The translations under genes were made by a program, and so were the position numbers. Below are positions 41,294-53,670 of a stretch of DNA of 64,000 nucleotides, one piece after another (position 1 is the first letter of the stretch; each line of letters opens with the position of its first letter). The stretch spans positions 254,883-318,882 of the forward strand of contig LNGK01000003.1 of assembly GCA_001510575.1 (NCBI GenBank), given 5' to 3'. The notes beneath the pieces were generated by a model that searched no databases, had not been told where the DNA came from, and saw only the letters and a list, made by a program, of their open reading frames with translations. Origin of the DNA: Knoxdaviesia capensis. Lineage: Eukaryota > Ascomycota > Sordariomycetes > Microascales > Gondwanamycetaceae.

Positions 41294-44200
41294 TGGTCGG
41301 CGTGGGATCGCGTAAGAGAACTTCGGGGTATATGGGTATATGGAAGGATATGCAGCAAAACGAAGGGAACAGAGAAAGGGTGTTGTTGAGAAGGAGTTAT
41401 AGATATATATAAATTGAACGAAAGACAAATCTCAACGCTGGACGTATGTCAGAATACTGGTAGAGCAGCAAGCGTGTTGGACCTTGGCCTCATAACAAGT
41501 TAAACTCGGCCCGAAGCTTCGGAAGACTGTCTCAGCCGGCAATTAGACTAACGCTCCGGACAAACAACAAGGATACCGAGAGTATAATAACGCCGATGCC
41601 AGGGAAATCGCCGTGATATTCGGATATCACGAAGGAAGAATCCACGAGGATCAGGAAAGGAGGGAAGAAGAAGAGAAGAGGAGGAAAGGAACACTAAAAG
41701 CCCAAGGAAGAAGAAAAGAAGAAGAGAAGAAGAGAAAGGAACACGATGGGGGAGGGAGCCGCTAGGATCCGACGTGGAAGGCCGGCAGCTAAAAGCACCG
41801 CCGGGCACAAAAAATAACAGCCGTCGTTAAGCACAGCAGAAATCAAATATCATGCAATCGGACCACCAAAACAGCCAATGGCCAGGCCAGTCGAGTCCTA
41901 GAAAAAGAAGAAAAGCTTGATTTGATTTCGACTTTTTTTTTCTTCCGCGATAGGCAAGCCGACCAGGGTTGGGGTAATAAATTTCCTGTGGTAATTTTCC
42001 CGGGATTGGGATGATATCAATACCAGGGAGGGGGGGGAGTGAAGTGAAAGGGCCCGCTTCGATGGACCTTTGGAAACTTCCTCCGTTGTGACCCTAGCTT
42101 GTTCCAACCTTATGACATGAGCGCCGGGTTTGGGGAGAGTGTAGGAGAGCCCTCATCGAGGAAATAGGCGTGATGCCCCGACCGTGTTCGCGAAAATCCC
42201 ACACCGGACTGGGGACTGGCTCGCCATCGACAATTCGGCGCGGTAGGTGCCGCGACAATCGGCATTGTCAGTCAGCGGGAGCCGATGGATGGCGTTGGCT
42301 GTCCGTCCGTCATTCTGATGTTCTCCTGTCGCCCCCAGGTGTAACTCGCAGGGCGAAGATGCAATTCCATGCAACCATCACTTGATCGGGCATTTTGATT
42401 TCCAAGCATCTGTGGTTCGGCTACCCGATGATCAGCAGCAGCATCCAGAGTCCGGAAATACCGGCAGCCGGAGCAAGAGCCAGGGAAATGAGGAGAGGAA
42501 GGCCTGGGGAACAGCCTAAGAGCCGTCGGATCGGTCACTCCCCCTCATTTCCAACTCTCCAGTCCGTCCACCCACACCCACATCTCCAACTTCCCGTGGA
42601 TGTGTCTTATTTTGGCGCCACTTCTGATCGATTCTTCCGCGCGTGACGATGGTGTCTGTTAGCGTTGTGATACCACCATGTATGTTCCCTGTTCTCGCAC
42701 ACCCAAGCAAGTGTTGAAGTGGCCCAACTTCCAAACCCTGCCAATGAGGCCGGCCCTGGAAGGCTGCTCGGGTAGGTACGAAAAGGGCTTCTGGATGCGA
42801 AGACTGATAAAGAAGACTAGGTTAGTTTTGCCTTATTCCACAAAATAACACACGCGGGTCCGTGGAAGGGGACTGTGCAGATGGGGCCGTTTAAGATGGG
42901 GCGGGCTTCTCTTTTTTTTTGGTCTCCTGTTTACCTGGGGACCGATCAATCGTTGCGCGCCCTTCCAGTATCATCTCTTCCACAACCAGCGCATAACGCA
43001 CACCTTGATACTGCTTTTCTTTTCTTTTTCGTCTGGGTGTCATTCAGGTCTTCTGTCCGACCCACCCACGCTGGTGTGCGCCCCCCGGGCCCTTTCGCTA
43101 GCGGCCGGATCGGCTCCGAGTGTGTTTCCCCCATCGGCCGTGGTGGCGTTTGCCATTTTTTCCTCTTCCTTTCGTACGAGTCGAGGAAAAAAAGGATAAA
43201 AAAAAGATTAACAACCCTGGCGGAAATAAGCTGAGGATGTCGGCCGGTTATACGCGGGCACGGGTACCGTAGGACAAGAGTGAGACAAGGCCCAGACCTG
43301 GCCGGCCGGCACTGATCGTTTTCTTCTGTTGGGATTGATTCCGTTTTTCGAGAAAAATCTTTCATGAAGCTGCCAAGCACCGAAGGCGAGCCGCGCAGGT
43401 TTTTTCCTTTCCAAATCGCATCGACTGGTGTTTCTTGGGTCCCCAAAAAGGTGACACCAACGACCCAGCCCACACGATGGGGGCAACGAAGGGACCGCAA
43501 GCCCGCGAATCCTGCAAGCTGATAAGTTAAGCTCTCTTCGGGTTAGGCTTGTTTATCTTGGGGCGTGAGGGACCAGTTCACCACGACACAACCAACACAC
43601 CCGCTGGATCCGATATTTTGGGAGGAGTGTCACATTGCCGATATACTTCAGCGTATTCAGCCTAAGATCAACGAACGTCGAGAACAAAATCAAAAATGAA
43701 AACCCTGCGATGTGTGGAATTGACCACCGATCTCGGATTGGTGGGATTGAGGCAGAATAGAATCACGAGCATACTGGTGAGATTTGAGCTGTGGAAGATT
43801 AGTTGATGAACAGCTCTGAACTTTGTGCGTTGTGGATTATCTAAGTAACCCTAAGCATGACCCGACTCAACGCCGCTTCTTTCCTTCCAATCGACGGCAC
43901 TATCCCGTAGAGAAACCTCCTTCGTGCAATACCGTGATATCCTTTTCTTCCTGCTCCAGCTACCCTTCAAAAGACTCCAATTGCCTACCGCCTGCATGAA
44001 CCCAATTCCCCGAAGCTCCAATTTCCACCACTACCACCCCTCCAAGCCCTTAGTCCCGGGAACCCACAGCGTACAGTAGATTGCTGCAAACGCTTCGTTG
44101 ACAGCCACCCCAGCACATGCATGCACATCCCCGTCGGCTTCCAGTCTCCTACATAGAAATAATTTGTGTGCCACCACTACTCAAGTGCTGCTCCCCGGGT

Positions 44201-44605
44201 CTCTCAGCTCATAACTCGATGCGTCTCGTCCGATAACGCCGCTTTTCCCACGCAACGGCCGGTCGCGCGGGCCCAAGAACCGTCCGTTTCCTAAACGCCG
44301 CCCATCCAGTGTCCTGGGAGGTCTCTATCAGAATGGCTCTATTACAGAGAGGAATGCGTTGGACATGCTGAGTATCATCCTGGTGACAGACGAGAGTCAA
44401 TCCAAGTCACCCATCAAGCCGCCGGCCACCAGATCTCCGGTGTGGATACCCGGCTCGAAACTGGTGATGACCTACAGTAGTTCATTCGTCAGGTAGAGTC
44501 CATTCCTAAGTTCTATCAATCCCATGCATATCCTAGCAGCTTGGCTTGTCCTAATACTTTGACATATATACAGGTGGTATTAGTCTAAGTAACGAACCAT
44601 GGGTT
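41294..44605. other. Gene-free region upstream of the HNH relic
   Basis: No supported gene in 3.3 kb. Open frames are short and lack recognisable motifs. AACCCTAAGC occurs at about 43847. The segment 44.2-44.6 kb just before the HNH relic may include its decayed 5' end, but I could not align it to anything. Confidence 0.5.
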
Positions 44606-45145
44606 ATGCGGGCCATGTCCCATTCGGTGTCTAGCGAGTCTGCCTTTCGGGTTCAAGTGCGAGCCGGCGATGGCAGATGTGTGATCTCGGGCGTGATAAG
44701 TCAGGGTGCCACATTTGACATGTGGCACTCGTTTGAAGCCGCCCGCGTTTCCCCTCCGAGCAGGAGAGTCTCCTGGCCCAAGTCCTGAATATGGACACTG
44801 CAGCCGGCGTCCATGATACATTCACCACAGAACGGCCTCCTCCTCTCTTCGTCTGTACACCTCTTCAACCAGTACATAGTATCTATAAACCCTGACGTGA
44901 GTTTGTCCCTTGATTCTCGTATTGTATTCTTTGAGGTCCTTACAAGCGTATAAGATAACTACAAGATCACTGACTTCCACGTAAACCTGTACGACCTCGA
45001 CGGCCGCGTCAGATGTCCGGGGCGCCGGGGAACCGATCTTTAAAACGGACTTTCCGCCCGGAAGCAACGTGATAGCGGAGATCGAGAATGGGCCCATGGC
45101 GAAAGAGAGGTTCGAGCTTGAGATGCAGGCTCGCCTACGAGGGCC
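44606..45145 (+). pseudogene. Broken HNH-nuclease-domain protein (PF13391-like)
   Basis: Pieces of the fungal HNH_2 protein family appear in order. First, VRAGDGRCVISG followed by WHSFEAARVSPP corresponds to the usual RDGxRCxVTG and FEAAHIFPL. Then, in the same frame after a TGA at 44786-44788, SPQNGLLLSSSVHLFNQY and IVSINPD match the NGLLL..xxHxLFD..xxxINPD stretch. Next comes DNYKITDFHVNLYDLDGRV after a disrupted or intronic gap. Finally, in a different frame, GAGEPIFKTDFPPGS and GPMAKERFELEMQARL match the conserved C-terminal block. The gene is broken by the in-frame stop, a frame change, loss of the segment between DLDGRV and GAGEP, and replacement of the catalytic His of AHI by Arg. It is therefore an inactive remnant of an accessory gene family common in filamentous fungi. 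Confidence 0.65.
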
Positions 45146-47197
45146 GACACGGCGGTGCAGATTAGATGGGGTGGCTTTCACGAGGCATGGGAGTATATAC
45201 GTCTCATTTAAGATGAAACGAGTACAACTAATGAAATGGCCGGATACAACTCTAGACTGTGAAAGGCGTCGCACTGCCAGCCGGGCCCAAAATTCGCCTT
45301 GCCTCCTTTTCGCGATGAAGAGAAAAGTTTTCTTCCCAAGATCCCGACCCAGCCCAGGGGGTGGGTGCCGTGTGGTCCCACCTCTATCCAGGCCATCAGG
45401 GGTTTTTTTTATTTTGATTTTTTTTCTGTGGGCGAGAAAGACGTCTAGAATATTCCCGCGTTTGCTCAGTACCCACCGCCAATCTTTTTCTTTCTTTTTT
45501 CTGGAAGCCGGCATTTGCTTCCTTCAATAGCCGCCGCGACTTCACAGGTTCGTTGAGCCGTCTGGTGTAGGATTCCGCGGCTTGGCCACTCGTACCGCCC
45601 GGGAAGGGAGGCATGAGTGAGCATTCCATGCTGGCCGGCCACCGTCGGGCCGCAGCAGTTCCACATGCGGCTCATGGTCAATGACCGCATTGTGCAGGAT
45701 TTTCTTTCTTGGGGTCTTCTGTCCAGGGTCTATCTGCCAAACCTTCGCCGGTTCAATGCCGCCCGGCGCTGCTGGGCGCGCTTCGAGTTTGGGGGTGTAC
45801 CTGGCGCGGCCGCTTCTATCCGCGGCGAATCTTTTCTTTGCTTGATCTCGTCCTAGAGAACAGGCGTTAGACAGATGTGTTGACATCTTTTCTTTTTCTT
45901 TTTTTTTTAGAAAAAAAAAGTTTCATACGAGGTAGTTTTTGTTGTCAGTCTTGCTGTTCGTTCTACAGAGTGGCTCATCAAGATGTTTGTTTGCTGTTGA
46001 GGGCCGAGCTTGCGATACTCTCATATGAGAGTTGTCCGTCGCTGCGCAGTTCATTGTGTTTCTTGCCCGTGGCCAACTGTCCTGGTTTCATCGCAGTCGA
46101 CAGCCTGGCTCGTCTGGGACACCGGGGCCCGATGATGGGAGCGATCCTCCCGTGTGAGGAAGGACACGCCAGGTCGGTCCCAGATTGCACCGCAATAGTG
46201 CCAGGCAGAGGTCACTCACCCCTACCATCCTCGTTGTTTACCTGGCACCTCGGTCGAGACACTCAGCGACAGCGCCACGAACAGAGCTCAACAGTGCCCT
46301 GCGCATGGCTCTCGCACGATACCAGCCACCAGCCCAGGACCAGCCGTCAGACTCACTGCGTTTGCGTTCCACGCTGACCAGTCAGCCATGTGGTCACTCC
46401 CACCACTTTGCAGTGGCTCCAGCTTCCAACGACCAGTTAACTACTTCCCGACTCCGACTCACCCAGATCGGCTGACTGGGCCACATCCGGAAACCGGGCA
46501 CAATCCGGCATCAAGGTCTCCAATAGGAAAAGGATGCCAGGGAAAAAGGTCACCCCCACTCCAGCGTCCATCTGAACGACGACGGGAGCAGCCGAGTGCG
46601 AAGCTGCCCCTCCCCTCCTCATGCAGGCCGGGAGATAACGCCCGCAGCCATGAGGGGTTGTTGTGTCTGCATGTAAAGAGGTGCTGTTCAGGCCGCTATG
46701 GTGCCATCTGTTGAGATGACTGCTTATGCCTGCCCATCGATATGATCTCCAGTCATACCGTCCATCCACCGTGAAGGTCCCCAGATTGTCGACCCAGGAC
46801 TACGGCCGACGGTACCTAGGCTAGGCACACACTTCGCTATTTTGGAATCTTCCGCTGGAATGCAGCCGCCGATAGTGCGCCTATCTGGAGAAATGCAGCC
46901 ACAAGCTGCTGTGGCTTGACACATCTGGATTGTCCCCGGTGTCAGGGTCCTTAACGCAGACCCCGGAGCGATTGTCCTATCTGGGTAGCTGTAACCTCGC
47001 AGCCAGGTCGACGGTGTGCATGTGCGACATTTGCGAGATGTCACCTCGGACCCCACGGAAGCACCAGTTCCCAACGAGGGCACATACCACCATGAGAAAC
47101 CAGTGTTAAGACAATCTGTGCTCACTTCTAAATCCCAAAATGGGCCCGGAGTGTCTTGGACAGGAACACTCGGATCACCCCAACCGTGGGCGTGTAG

Positions 47198-47211
47198 TTA
47201 GGGTTAGGGTT
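47198..47211 (+). repeat. Two-unit TTAGGG telomere-type motif
   Basis: GTTAGGGTTAGGGTT is an interstitial copy of the standard filamentous-fungal telomere unit. A similar double unit is at 3107-3119. Both are too short to be old telomeres and may be protein-binding teloboxes. Confidence 0.7.
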
Positions 47212-48376
47212 GGCCGTACCGCGTCATGGCCCGCCACCGAGGACAAAGCGACAACGCGCCTGCGTCATCAAAGATGGTTCAGGTGACCACAGTGCCGGGG
47301 ACACAAGCCAAGAGCAAGTCGATGTCAAGACCAAGGAACCAAGATAGAACGATTGAACATTGCCGCCAGACCGGTGATAAAAGACCCGGACGACACAGCG
47401 AACGTGCCGGCGCAACCATGTGCGCAATTGATTGGCTCCCCACCTATCGACGAACCACCGTTTCCTCCCGCCCATCGATGCGGCCAGAACGCAAGAAATA
47501 CAGCCGCCAGAAACAAAGCTGCGTGGTCGCATATGAAGACTCGATTCGTCCAGGCTTTCTGTATGTGCATGATCAGAAAGGGCTCATCACGAAGGAGGCT
47601 TTGGTGGGTGGTGGTGGGTGGTGCGGAACATTCTCGAGTGCCGCCATATGTACAGGTACCTCGTTAAGGTGGAAGCTGATAGTGGCCCGCCGCCGCCATT
47701 CGTTCGCCAGGCTGCCAGACCACCACGTTGACTCAGCCCGCGTTTTTCTCTGGCAAAAAAATAAAAATAAAATAAAAGCTGAAACAATCCTGCCACAGCC
47801 GGCCAAAAGTCCGCAGCCAGCCCGCCTGGGCCCCAGATAAAGGCGCCCCCCCAACAACACAGTGCGCAGCGGCGTTATCTACCCCTCTATAAAACAGCTG
47901 TGGTTCTCCTCCGTGCCGATTCTCCTCAACGGAAACTGTGGTCGACGTGACGGCGGTGAAGCTTCGATAATAAAGAAACACAACTGAATAGAGAGAGAAT
48001 CCCAGATGGGCGAGTGCAACTTCCCTCTCTCGCCACTTTCTCTGGCTGTGTGTGTGTGTGTGTGCATGTGTGTGGGTGTGTATGTGTGTGTTTGTGTTGC
48101 TGACTTATATCGGAGGTGCACTTTAGGGCGTCTACGGCCGGCGTGTGTTATCTAGATAAAGTTGGCACAACGTTTCTTAAAGCCGGGCTCTCCCTCGTTT
48201 AAGGAATCTGTCCCTCTCTGCTTCTCCCCACCTCACCTCACCTCACTTCTACATAAGAAGCATCGTGTGCTGCTGCAATTACTACTACCAATCAACATAT
48301 CATCATCGCTGTATCGTGTCCACCATCCCACCTTCACTAAACCGCCTCAATCGCCGTACTTTTGAGCAGTGGCCTT

Positions 48377-48379
<3 letters not shown>

Positions 48380-48415
<36 letters not shown>
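48380..48415. repeat. CT microsatellite
   Basis: An uninterrupted (CT)n run of about 35 bases in the upstream region of the oxysterol-binding protein gene. It may be within the transcript leader or promoter. Confidence 0.9.
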
Positions 48416-48417
<2 letters not shown>

Positions 48418-48991
48418 GGTGCAGCTACCGGCCGAGAAAGATTCAAGTCCACTTGTCCAGACCTCTTCTATCTCCTCCCCCCGCCTTTGCTTGAACCTTG
48501 CTCGCTCTGTTTTTTTTTTTTGGTGAGCTCTTGCTTGGCTGCGGCTGCAGATTCCCGGCTCGCTCCCAGTCCAGGTTTCTCAGACAAACGCTCAGTTATA
48601 TTTTTATTTCCAATTATATATATTTTATTTCCTGCTGCTCCACGTTTTATATATTCTGTTTTACTACTCGTCTTTTATTCTCTCCTCCTTCTCTTCCTCT
48701 TTTCTCCTTTTCTCCTCCCCTCGTACTCTTTGCCTTCCCGTTCCGTTTTTGATCTTGGCTCCCTCTTTTTTGGGTCCGTAAAACCATCTGAACTTCCCCC
48801 CTCACCCAAAACCCCCTTCTCCTCTATTTTGCTCCTCCTTCAGCTCTTTCTTCAGCTCTCCTCTTTCCTTCTTTCCACCGCATCCCCGGAACTTGGAACT
48901 CGTCGTCTTCCTTTCCTCTCCTCCCGCCTCCGAACATCGGCTTTTTGCACCGTCCGCATCTCCGCCGTGTCCGATCCGATCTTTGTTCACC

Positions 48992-50799
48992 ATGGCTACC
49001 GCCCCGCCCGCTGCCGTCCCCGTCCAGGCCAAGCCTGCCGAGGAGCCCCAGACCGAGGTTGGCCGACTCAAGACGTTCCTGTCGATCCTGCGGAAGTGAG
49101 TGCTTGCTGTTTTTGCATCGTGGCCGCCCTCCCTTTTTGGGGGGCTTTTTTTCTTTGTTCTAGCTGAAGGCATTCGTTTGTGTTTCTGACCGCCTAAACT
49201 CTTTCTCTCTCTCTCTCCTCCCCTTAACAGATTCATTGGCGTGGCCGATCTCGCTGCTGTCCGCTTCTCCCTCCCGTCACAACTGCTCGAGCCCACTCCC
49301 AACCTCGAATACTGGAACTACATCGATGCCCCCAATGCCTTTGTTGGCATTGGCATGTCTGACGACCCGGTTGATCGCATGCTGGAAGTGGTGCGCTTCT
49401 GGCTCACCAAGGACCTGAAATACGCCAAGGGCAAGCCCTGCAAGCCCTACAACTCGTGTCTTGGAGAGTATTTCCGCGTATGTGCTCTCGCCTGCTCACT
49501 GTACACTGCATGATTCACTGCTGGAGGGGGAATATGCCGTCCCTTCAACCTCCAACCCCCCTCTACACACTTGATATGGGTTTGCTAACATTCATCCCCC
49601 CTTTTCTTTCTTTCTTTTCTCTAGTGCAACTGGGAAACCGAGAACAATGCTCCCTTGATCAACACAAAAGCCCTCTGTGAAGGCACCGGTGGCTCTGGCA
49701 GCAGTGCCTCCAGCGTCAAGTCCAGCTCCAAAGGCCTCCACAACTCCCCCTCCTCGGTGTCGTTGACAGTACCCAAGCACGAGCACATTGCCGACAACCC
49801 CAAGGCGCTGCGCGTGTCGTACCTGACCGAGCAGACATCGCACCACCCGCCGGTCTCGGCCTTCTACGTCAGCTGCCCCGAGCGCGGCATCTCGGCGCGC
49901 GGCTTCGACCAGATCTCCGCCAAGTTCACCGGCACCACCATCAAGGTGTTACCGGGCGAGCACAACCTCGGCATCTTCATCACCCTCGACCAGCGCAACA
50001 ACGAGACCTACCAGCTCAAACACCCCGACGCCTACCTCGGCGGCCTGCTGCGCGGCAGCCTCACCGTGCAGGTCAGCGACATGGCCTACATCACCTGCGC
50101 CGACACCGGCCTCAAGGCCATCCTGTCCTACTTTGACGAGGGCTGGCTCGGCCGCACCACCAACAAGGTCGAGGGCGTCATCTTCCGCTACGACCCCGAG
50201 AACGACAACATCACTCGCATCCGCGATGTGCCCGAGGACGACGTCGTCATACGCTTTGGCGGTCCCTGGAAGGAGAAGGTCACCTTTACCGTTGGACCGA
50301 AGCCTCTGGTGAGTTCTACCGCTATTTTCCATCTCTTTTACGCCCTAGACCTCCCATGATTCTTTTCAAGACATATCCCCCCCCNNNNNNNNNNNNNNNN
50401 NNNNAAAACTCCCCCCAAAACTAACACTATCTTGTCTATCCACAGTCGTCGTTCCCGCCCGACGCCCAACACACCCTGATCGACCTGGGCCCGCTGAACG
50501 TGGCGCCCAAGATCGTCCCGCCGGCCGACAAGCAGCTGCCCAACGAATCGCTGAAGCTGTGGGGCGCCGTGACCGAGGCCATCCACAGCAAGCAGTTCGG
50601 CCGCGCCACGACGCTGAAGACCGAGCTGGAGGAGGACCAGCGCGTCAAGGCGCGCGAGCGCGAGCAGACCGGCGAGGTGTTCCAGCCGGTGTACTTCCAG
50701 CACATCGTCGGCAACGGCGGCAAGCCCGACCTGACCGACAAGGGCAAGGAGGTGCTGCGCCGCGCGCAACAAGGCGACTGGAGCATGGAGGGCATCTAG
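48992..50799 (+). CDS. Oxysterol-binding protein homologue (short ORP, Osh type)
   Basis: Four exons, 48992-49095, 49231-49477, 49625-50308 and 50446-50799, give 462 residues. These proteins move sterols, phosphatidylserine and PI4P between membranes at contact sites. The fingerprint EQTSHHPP is at residues 186-193. KPYNSCLGEYFRCNWE upstream is the lid-proximal conserved block of the ORD fold. Neither PH, ankyrin nor GOLD domain is visible, so it is a stand-alone lipid-transfer module of the Osh4/Osh6 size class. The C-terminal KAREREQTGEVFQPVYF motif is also typical. Exon 2 to exon 3 splices directly between YFR and CNW. Intron 3 contains the 20-N assembly gap, which does not affect the coding frame. 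The start is the first ATG after a long pyrimidine-rich leader and gives a short Pro/Ala-rich N terminus. Confidence 0.92.
50385..50404. other. Assembly gap of 20 N
   Basis: Twenty undetermined bases lie inside intron 3 of the oxysterol-binding protein gene, just after a C8 run. The true gap length may differ from 20. Splicing on either side is intact. Confidence 0.99.
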
Positions 50800-51041
50800 A
50801 CCTGTTTGTGTGTGTGCTTGCTTGCTTGCTGTTTGTTTTCTTGCGGCTTTCTCGTTTTTCTCTTCTTTCGGTTCTCTGGGTGTCTTGTTCGTTTGTGCTT
50901 GTGCTGCTTTTTCGTCTTTTAAACCACCACCTGTTGTTTTTAGAATCAAGGCGATTTGGGTTTGGGCTTACTTCTGACTTCTGTTCCTTTTCTCCTTGCA
51001 TTCCGTTTTTTGCTTTGCTGGCATCCATTCCCCATTTTGCT

Positions 51042-51076
<35 letters not shown>

Positions 51077-51895
51077 TCCGTGCCATTCCACCGACATATC
51101 TCTGTCTGCTTTTCGTTGAATCTCCCCTGCGTGTTTGAACCTACGGAGGCTCGCTTTCTTGATTGAACACCCTGCGTTGACCTCTCTTTCCCCCCACTTT
51201 TTGGCTTCCACTTCTTTGCATCTCTGTCTCTTGCTGTGACTTTGCTTCTTCTCTGAAATGATGATCGTTATATATCCATGTGCCATCATTTTTGCATTCA
51301 CATATGCTCTGGAAGTCCCTCCCCCGATATGTTTAGGAGAGACGGTGGCTTTCTCGAATCTGATTTTCGCTTGTGCTTTTCTGTGTGTGTTTCCCACTTT
51401 CACCTCTCTGACTGCTTGGTTTTGCGGTGTTTTCTGCGTGTGCTTGGCGTACCTTGAGATAGATCCAATTCTACGGAGTGGGAGATAGATAGCAGTTGTA
51501 ACAGTCCCGGAAGATGCATAGTTGGACTGTTCATAGAAGAAGCAATTTTGCGTACTGAATTCATCTCGATCCATCAGTTTGAGCTTTGTGAAGCTTCACT
51601 TATCTGTGTGGTGATTGGATGGAAATTACAGTGGGTTTTCCAGCCAGTAAAACAGGCGCAAAGTCTTAGTCACTTTTAGGCCCGTGCGTAGAAAAGTTTC
51701 GAAGTAGGGGTGAAGAAGCTTTTTCTCCTAAGAAGTTTTTTTTTCCTCGTGAAGCTTCATCCTGTCCTCTTCATCATCCCATTCTTGAACACTTCCAATT
51801 CCTCTCCTCCATCCAATCTTGCGTTTTTCCATCTCATCTTGATACCCCATTCCTAATTCCCTCAGCCACTCCCACCCACACACACATCCGCAACC
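50800..51895. other. Intergenic region between the oxysterol-binding protein gene and MAM33
   Basis: No supported gene. A (GT)n run of about 29 bases lies at 51046-51074. The first half is T-rich and probably 3' untranslated sequence. Confidence 0.6.
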
Positions 51896-52947
51896 ATGCT
51901 CTCCATCCGCTCCATCGCGCGCTCGGCACCGCGCGCCCTCTCCAAGGCCGCCGCGCCGCGGACGCTCCTGCAGCGCGCCAGCGCGGCCCGCACGCCGCTG
52001 GTGTCGTCCTCGTCGTCGCTGTTCCGCACGCCGACGGCGGTGCGGGCGTTCTCCGTGTCGAGCGCGGTGCGCGCGCCGGGCAAGACCGACGCCGAGCTGT
52101 CGGCCAAGCTGGACAAGGAGCTGGAGTTCGAGGCCGAGGCCGCCAAGGACGAGCAGATCCCGTCCAGTGTGACGGAGTTCCTGCAGAGCTCGCCGTTCGA
52201 GCTGGTCGACGAGCCCGGCCAGGAGATGGTTAAGCTTGTGCGGTCGTTTGGCGAGGAGAAGTGAGTTTTTTTTTTCTTTCCTTTTTTTTCCTTTTCTTTT
52301 CTTTCCCCCTTTTCTGCGTGTGTTGTTAGAAAAAAGAAAAAAAGCCACACTCTGTTTGCTGTATTTTTTTTTGCTAACCCTTGCCCTCCCTTTCGCCTCG
52401 CAGGATCACTGTGTCGTTCTCCATTGCCGACCTCGCCTTCGAGGACGGCATGGCCGAGGAGGACAGCGCCTACGCCGACGAAGACGGCGACCTCGACGCG
52501 CCGGCGCCGTCGTCGCGCAGCGGCCGCGCGGCCGAGCCCGCCGAAGAAGCGGCCGAGGAGGACGCCGAGGAGGACGAGTACGACGAGCCCACCCCGACCA
52601 TGCGGCTGAACATTGTCATTGAGAAGCCCGGCAAGGCCGCCGGCGCGCTCAGCATCGAGGCGTCTGCGCAGGACGGCGCCGTGGTGGTTGAGAACCTCAA
52701 CTTCTTCGCCGACGCCGGCATGGCGTTCGCCACGTCGCCCGAGGCCGCCCACGCGCGCGCGTTCGTGTACCAGGGCCCCGCGTTCAACACCCTCGACGAG
52801 GACCTCCAGGTGCTGGTTGAGGAGTTCCTTGAGGAGCGCGGCGTCACCTCTGCGTTTGCGGTGTTTGCGCCGGAGTACGCGAACTGGAAGGAGCAGCAGG
52901 AGTATCTCGGCTGGATGAAGGGCGTCAAGGGCTTCGTTGATGCTTAA
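51896..52947 (+). CDS. MAM33: Mitochondrial acidic matrix protein Mam33/p32 family
   Basis: Two exons, 51896-52260 and 52404-52947, give 302 residues. The family (human C1QBP/p32) forms acidic doughnut-shaped trimers in the mitochondrial matrix and supports mitochondrial translation and respiration. Residues 1-60 are rich in Arg, Ser and Ala with no acidic residue, a clear presequence ending near FSVSSAVRAPG. The mature part begins with KTDAELSAKLDKELEFE. It continues through ITVSFSIADLAFED and the acidic loop (AEEAAEEDAEEDEYDE), and ends with DEDLQVLVEEFLEERGV and EQQEYLGWMKGVKGFVD, which are family hallmarks. The donor GTGAGT and acceptor CGCAG fit the frame exactly. The start is the first ATG, preceded by CAACC. 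Confidence 0.93.
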
Positions 52948-53670
52948 GCGGCTGCCTTTCCCTCCTCTGCCCCCCCTCCTCCTCCTCTCTCCAAAAAAAA
53001 GCAAAACGTCTCACTGATGCGATGAACCCGCTGGTACGACTTGGACACCTGTTGTCGATGGATGCGTGTTGGGGACTTTTTGGGGGTCCCCGCGTGCTGT
53101 ACAATCCCTCTCTTTCTCTTCTCTTCTGGCTGTATGGGCTCTGTCGCCTTTCGCTTGTGTTATTACTCTGTATCTCTCGTCCAGTCGCACTTTGTCCAAG
53201 TCGGGACCTGTGGTTCTCGCGCATTTTCTCTTCTCCCCCCCCGCTGTACTTATTCCCTCTCCTTCTGTACTATTACATGCCCCTCCTGGATGCAGGCCTC
53301 TGCAGCTATGAGGGCGTCTCTTAATGAATCAATACAATCTCTTGTGTACGATATAATACCGCCGGAATCAATGTATGAAAAGCGTATCTGAAGTTCATCT
53401 GTAAAAAAGACTTGAAAACGGAAATAAACTGACAGTTTGGTCTATCCGGTCTCGGGCCGCGTTTTTCCCGCGGTCCTGCGACCAAGGTGTGTTATATACG
53501 TACCATAGTGAGGTCACCAGCCCTCGTCCCCCAAATCCCAATCCTCCATTCCGTGCCTATATATCCCCCGTGTATAACTCCCCGACTATTTTATCCCCGT
53601 TCTTCTCCCGCAAAAAAAAAAAAAAACCCCCCTAACATCAGTATTTCTCAACTATTCCCCCGTTCAGGGC
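52948..53670. other. Convergent intergenic region
   Basis: MAM33 and the minus-strand Cys-rich gene converge here. No supported gene; the sequence is CT-rich after MAM33 and holds an A14 run at 53611-53624. Confidence 0.6.

Larger units (their letters stand above)
45146..48991. other. Gene-free region upstream of the oxysterol-binding protein gene
   Basis: No supported gene. Features seen: poly-T and poly-A runs (45400-45920), a TTAGGGTTAGGGTT motif (47198-47211), a (GT)n tract (48044-48064) and a (CT)n tract (48380-48415). A pyrimidine-rich leader of about 500 bases precedes the next gene. The 204-codon open frame at 47226-47840 has no recognisable domain. Confidence 0.5.

Noticed and set aside
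46724..47125. A 133-codon minus-strand open frame with several Cys
   Set aside because: The cysteines have no regular spacing, and no promoter, motif or homologous block could be recognised.
47226..47840. A 204-codon plus-strand open frame with an ATG
   Set aside because: It shows no domain, no conserved motif and a composition like the surrounding non-coding DNA. There is no splice-joined extension.
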